From Cylindrotheca closterium (taxonomy: Eukaryota > Bacillariophyta > Bacillariophyceae > Bacillariales > Bacillariaceae), in assembly GCA_933822405.4 (NCBI GenBank), contig CAKOGP040002158.1:62001-126000 (forward strand): a stretch of 64,000 bases of DNA. The letters run 5' to 3'. Under the pieces are notes generated by a model. That model ran no database searches, was not told where the DNA came from, and worked only from the letters and a program-made list of their open reading frames with translations. This document shows, in pieces, positions 60,235 to 64,000 of this stretch (the stretch's first letter is position 1; each line of letters starts with the position of its first letter). Both the position numbers and the translations under genes were made by a program.

Positions 60235-63200
60235 ATGAAGATTGTTCAAATAGCCTCTGCTCTTACAATTGCAGCTTCACAAATTTCGGTAGACGCTGCT
60301 GCGGTCCGTCGCCGTCGACAAGAAGAAGCACGACCCCGTGGAAAGCCTCATTATATATCATATGATACTACGGAACGTAAAGAGGAATCATCCTCCAGGC
60401 CTCGTGTAGAAAATGTCAAGGACGTTCGACAAGAGGCTAATCCTCGTAATACGCCTACTGTTGTCGAGGAAACACATGAGCGTCGGCATAATACTATGCC
60501 TCGTACCAAGTCTAATATAATCGATGAGGAAACACAAGAACGGCAGCATTCCAAAAGGCCTCGTACCGAGCCTGCTGCGAAGGAAACGCAGGATCGGCAG
60601 CATTCCAATGATCCTCGAACCGAACCTGATATCAAGGAAACACACGAACGGCAACATGATACAAAGCCTCGTACAGATCCTGATGTCACGGAAACTCTCG
60701 AGCGCCAGCATAATTATACAAAGCCTCGTACTAAGGATGGCGGTGATGGCACACGTCCAAAAGAAGGCGACCCCAATCACATTGTCAATGGCCAAAATGC
60801 AGACGTTGGAGAATATCCATATTTCGTGGATCTCCATGGTTGTGGCGGGAGTCTGATTGCTCCCCAAGTGGTCCTTTCCGCAGCGCACTGCGCTCCCACC
60901 ATTTCGCCTGGTCAAACGGTGATTGTCAATGGCTACGAACGAGGACAAGTCACCAGCGAAGCCATTGAAATGGGCGTATTGAGTTTCGAAACCCATCCCA
61001 TGTACAATGAGGATATAAGTCTCGCGAACGACATCATGTAAGTTGTTGTGGTTGTTGTTGTTGTTGTTGTCGTTGTCGAGGGGTTGAGGATTATCATGCT
61101 TGATTATCATGTATGAGCTATATGTACTCTGACCGTTTCCATAATATAGGTTGATTCAATTGCAAGAACCTATCACTGTGGTCACACCAGTGACACTGTC
61201 ACTCAATGAGAATTCTACTGTACCAGCTCGCGGACAATTGCTAACTGTAATTGGAGTTGGTAACACGGAGGAAGATGGAGAGCAATCGAATATTCTCCAA
61301 GAGTTGACGGTTCCAGCTGTCAGTCTTGAAGCGTGCAACGATGAGGAATCTTACAATGGAGATATCATTGATGAAGTCATGTTCTGTGCAGGTGTGATTG
61401 AGGGAGGTCAAGATAGCTGCCAAGGTGACTCAGGCGGTCCAATTGTGGCAGTTGATGGCGACACGCATGTTCAAGTCGGTGTTGTTAGTTGGGGGTAAGT
61501 GAGACTATGCATGTCGGGATCAGAAACTCTATCCATTGAATAACTTTCGTCACCGCCATTGCTTTCTTGTTGCCACACATCATAGATATGGCTGCGCACA
61601 GGCCGATTTTCCAGGTGTTTATGCTCGCACAAGCAGTGCCATGGATTGGATCAACTTCCTGGTTTGCGATTGCTGGGGCTACGCGGATGCTAGCTTCTGC
61701 ACTGGCGATGACGGCACTGGAGGATTTGAGGTAAGTCGAGAGTCTTTGAAGTATGGCTCTCGTTCTGCTTTTGCTTTTGCTAATCATTTTGTTTCACATT
61801 GTCCCTTCGTAAACGACAGTGTCCCGATTCTTCAGCATCGGCAGGATGTGAACTCATTCCCGGGTGGGCCGATGCCGATGGATATAGATGGTAGGGTTTT
61901 CATTGTACTTTTGATTTGCTTCTGATCGCAATTGATTCATTCATTCTTACCGTTCCTTTCATATCTTTACGATTCCTTCAGCGCATGGGTAAGGCTTCTA
62001 GTGCACCGGCTTGTTTGTCTTGGATTGATCAAATCATGATTCTGATTTTTTCGCTGGTGCATTTCATTCCTTCAGTACGAAGACTACGACTCCGTTGGTT
62101 GCCCAGATCATGGTGGTAGCTTTGTGGGAAGTGACGGAATCACGGCATGGGGAGCATGCTGCCATTGTCAAGGTTGCGAGCTCATTGAAGGGTGGACTGA
62201 TGCTGATGGATTTGGCTGGTACGACTCTTATTGTGCTGTCGGTTTGGTTCTGTGTATTTGATTCGTTCATTCTAACTCTTCCGTCTATAATATTGCGATT
62301 CGAATAGCACATGGGTAAGCTTCTTATGCACTGTCTTGTTTGCTTCAGGTTGCGATGATGGATTGCTCTAATTCACTCTTATTTTTTTCGATCCATCAGT
62401 ATGAAGAGAACGACCTTGTTGGTTGCCCAAGTAACGGTGATAGTTTTCCGGCAGCCGACGGAACCACGGCAATGGACGCATGCTGCATTTGCCAAGCAGG
62501 CGACGATTCTTCAGGCAACGATTCCTCAGGCAACCAACAAGTTATTAGTGATGACACTGCTGGAGCCGGTTGTAGTTTGGTAGAAGGATGGAGTAAGTTC
62601 ATATTGCTGGCTGCCTCGATTGCTACTAAGGAAGGATGCTAATGACCCCTACAACTTAGCTGATTCATATGGAGATTCTTGTGAATGGTACGTCATGAAC
62701 GTCGTCGGTCTTTCGTTGTTTGATTGTTTTGCTCACATTTTGCGCCACATCGTAATATCAGGTACGAGCGAAACGATCACAAGGGCTGCCCTTTGTATGG
62801 TTCTGAAGTGGGCATCGACGGGTTCACTGTTGGCGAAGTATGTTGCATTTGCAGGGGAAACGGTTGCGAGCTCATTGAAGGATGGACGGATTCGTTTGGC
62901 GACAATTGCTTGTGGGTAAGCTATTCGATTTATCTCTGGATTTGTTGATTTGCTCCAGTGGTCAAGCTGGTTGATCCTGAAGTCGAAGCACGTCATTTGT
63001 AAACTCACGAGTTGCCTTGTTTGTTGCTGCTCATATTCTTCTTTCATTGCAGTATGAGGTATGTCTCTCTCGGCTTAACACTGATTCGCGTTGCTGTTTT
63101 GTCTTTCTTTCAACGTACTCATGTCAATTTCCTTTAAAATGTATACAGTTGCAAGACAATGCAGGATGTCCTTTGCATGGAAATACCACTAGTACTGACG

Positions 63201-63295
63201 GTATCTCGGCTAACGATGCGTGCTGCCACTGTACTGCTGCCACTGATGTTGTTGCTACTGAGGCCACCAATGCTACGGACGGTGGGCGGAAGTGA
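60235..63295 (+). CDS. secreted trypsin-like serine protease with four C-terminal six-Cys modules, 12 exons
   Basis: Exons: 60235-61037, 61150-61494, 61586-61730, 61820-61890, 61982-61988, 62076-62218, 62308-62314, 62400-62592, 62660-62687, 62762-62915, 63053-63058, 63149-63295. All have GT-AG borders and every phase fits, giving 682 residues. Residues 1-21 are a signal peptide, then RRRR. Five 18-20-residue propeptide repeats (ET-ERQH-PRT) cover ~79-168. The S1 protease starts at IVNG with H218 (SAAHC), D266 (NDIM) and S362 (GDSGGP); D356 in the pocket predicts cleavage after Arg/Lys. From residue 432 four ~50-residue modules follow. Each has GCELIEGW, seven residues, CxW-YE, GCP and CCxC. 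Exons 5 and 7 (7 nt) and 11 (6 nt) supply the CxW and YE parts of three modules. The other three 7-residue spacings agree with these junctions. Confidence 0.9.
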
Positions 63296-63447
63296 TTCAT
63301 TCAATGGAATCTTGTACCGCGATATCGGTGCCGTTACAGTTTAAACCTTCGTTATTTGGATGAAGCGTATCATCATGATTTTGAAAATTAAACTTCAAAA
63401 ATAAACGATCTATCTCGCCCAGTTTGGGTATGCATATGTTTTCAAGA
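63296..63447. other. short convergent 3' intergenic region
   Basis: About 150 bp between the stop codons of the protease gene and the convergent six-Cys-module gene. No feature seen. Confidence 0.5.
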
Positions 63448-64000
63448 CTAATTTTCGGTATTGCAGTGACAGCATGCATCCCATGCTCGAATGCCATCCG
63501 TACCTTTTACCATTCCCTCATTCCGACATCCCTTGGTGTCATTTTCCTCGTACCTATGAAGATTTCGAACGGGTATTATAAGCAACGCGGAGTACGTTTT
63601 AACGACTACAAAACAAAACATCAGTACATCAAGATGGGAACAAACTCACCATGCACAATTGTCAGTATACCTATCCCGCCAGCCGGAGACTAGTTCACAA
63701 CCGGTGGAAGTGCCAGAACTTCCGCTGGATGCAATATTATCTTCTTCTTCGTCCGACGATGTAAGGATCCAGCCATCTTCATCGACTATCCAATTATCTT
63801 CGTCTTCGTCCGAGGATGCAAGAACCCCTTCGCTCTCGTCTACCGAATTATCTTCTTCTTCGTCCGAAGCACACGTATTATCAAAACAAATGTCAAACAC
63901 CATATTTTCCCCATCGCTTCGAATATTTTTTATTATGATTCCAGTCTCCAACAGTGTACCATTCTGATACGATGCAGTATTTGGAAAGTTGTCGACGGAT
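63448..64000 (-). CDS. partial gene ending in the same six-Cys module
   Basis: 3' part of a minus-strand gene that continues beyond the right edge. The last exon is 63448-63553 (ends TAG); the previous one runs from 63650 to the window edge with no stop. The 96-bp intron (GTGAGT...CTTCATAG) splits a Trp codon, as in module 3 of the neighbouring protease. The final ~55 residues are one module: GCELVSGWRDRYTDNC, then W-YEENDTKGC, then DACCHC. Before it lie a Ser/Asp/Glu-rich linker and a beta-type tail (TLLETGIIIKNI, GENMVFDICFD) that resembles C-termini of secreted metallopeptidases such as M6-type enzymes. That family guess is weak because the catalytic part is outside the window. Confidence 0.78.

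Noticed and set aside
62211..62307. Reading straight through after module 2 (GWYDSYCAV)
   Set aside because: The frame reaches a stop within about 20 codons and breaks the fixed seven-residue W-to-C spacing; splicing to the 7-nt exon keeps both.

Overview
The window looks like nuclear DNA of a diatom, most likely a pennate one; I cannot name the species. Four things point there. Genes carry short GT-AG spliceosomal introns, mostly 75-190 bp. Three proteins start with a signal peptide followed by an ALAF-type junction, as in secondary-plastid targeting presequences. The gene repertoire fits: a receptor nucleotidyl cyclase fused to a phosphodiesterase, a helicase-associated-domain protein, BspA-like leucine-rich repeats and a piggyBac element. 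Gene-flanking DNA is rich in microsatellites. The genes are eukaryotic and unlinked in function, with no operons. I saw no tRNA, rRNA or CRISPR.

Layout. 1-23.8 kb is ordinary single-copy genes: a truncated TPR protein with an acidic tail; a plastid-targeted YeeZ-like NAD(P)-binding protein; a protein-kinase-like relic; a plastid-targeted thioredoxin-like protein; an LRR-like protein; a 1065-residue disordered protein; a protein with two tandem SWIM-like modules; a short-chain dehydrogenase; an eEF2-kinase-type alpha-kinase with one intron and an unusual Tudor-like insert; two candidate membrane proteins; and a helicase-associated-domain protein.

24.1-38.9 kb is a tandem duplication of a divergent gene pair. 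Each copy holds a five-exon CHASE-cyclase-PDE receptor on the minus strand and a two-exon choice-of-anchor-I-like secreted or anchored protein on the plus strand. Coding parts are nearly identical, while the shared promoter between the two genes differs completely between copies.

39-51.3 kb holds a PLAC8-like membrane protein, an ARF-family GTPase, two diverged tandem F-box/Cys-cluster paralogues, ribosomal protein uS5 (RPS2), a mitochondrial RRM protein and a GT92-like glycosyltransferase.

51.5-54.8 kb is an apparently intact piggyBac element: TTAA target duplication, CCCATC ends, and a subterminal palindrome at both ends. Its single open gene fuses a zinc knuckle, a DEDDh exonuclease and a DDD transposase with a C-terminal Cys-rich domain.

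55-64 kb holds a tail-anchored coiled-coil protein, a BspA-like LRR/ankyrin protein, a plastid-targeted VOC-DUF1289 fusion, and a 12-exon secreted trypsin-like protease. The protease has four C-terminal copies of a six-cysteine module, built partly from microexons of 7, 7 and 6 nt. A convergent gene entering from the right edge carries the same module. The strongest candidates for something new are the exonuclease-piggyBac fusion and this six-cysteine module with its microexons.
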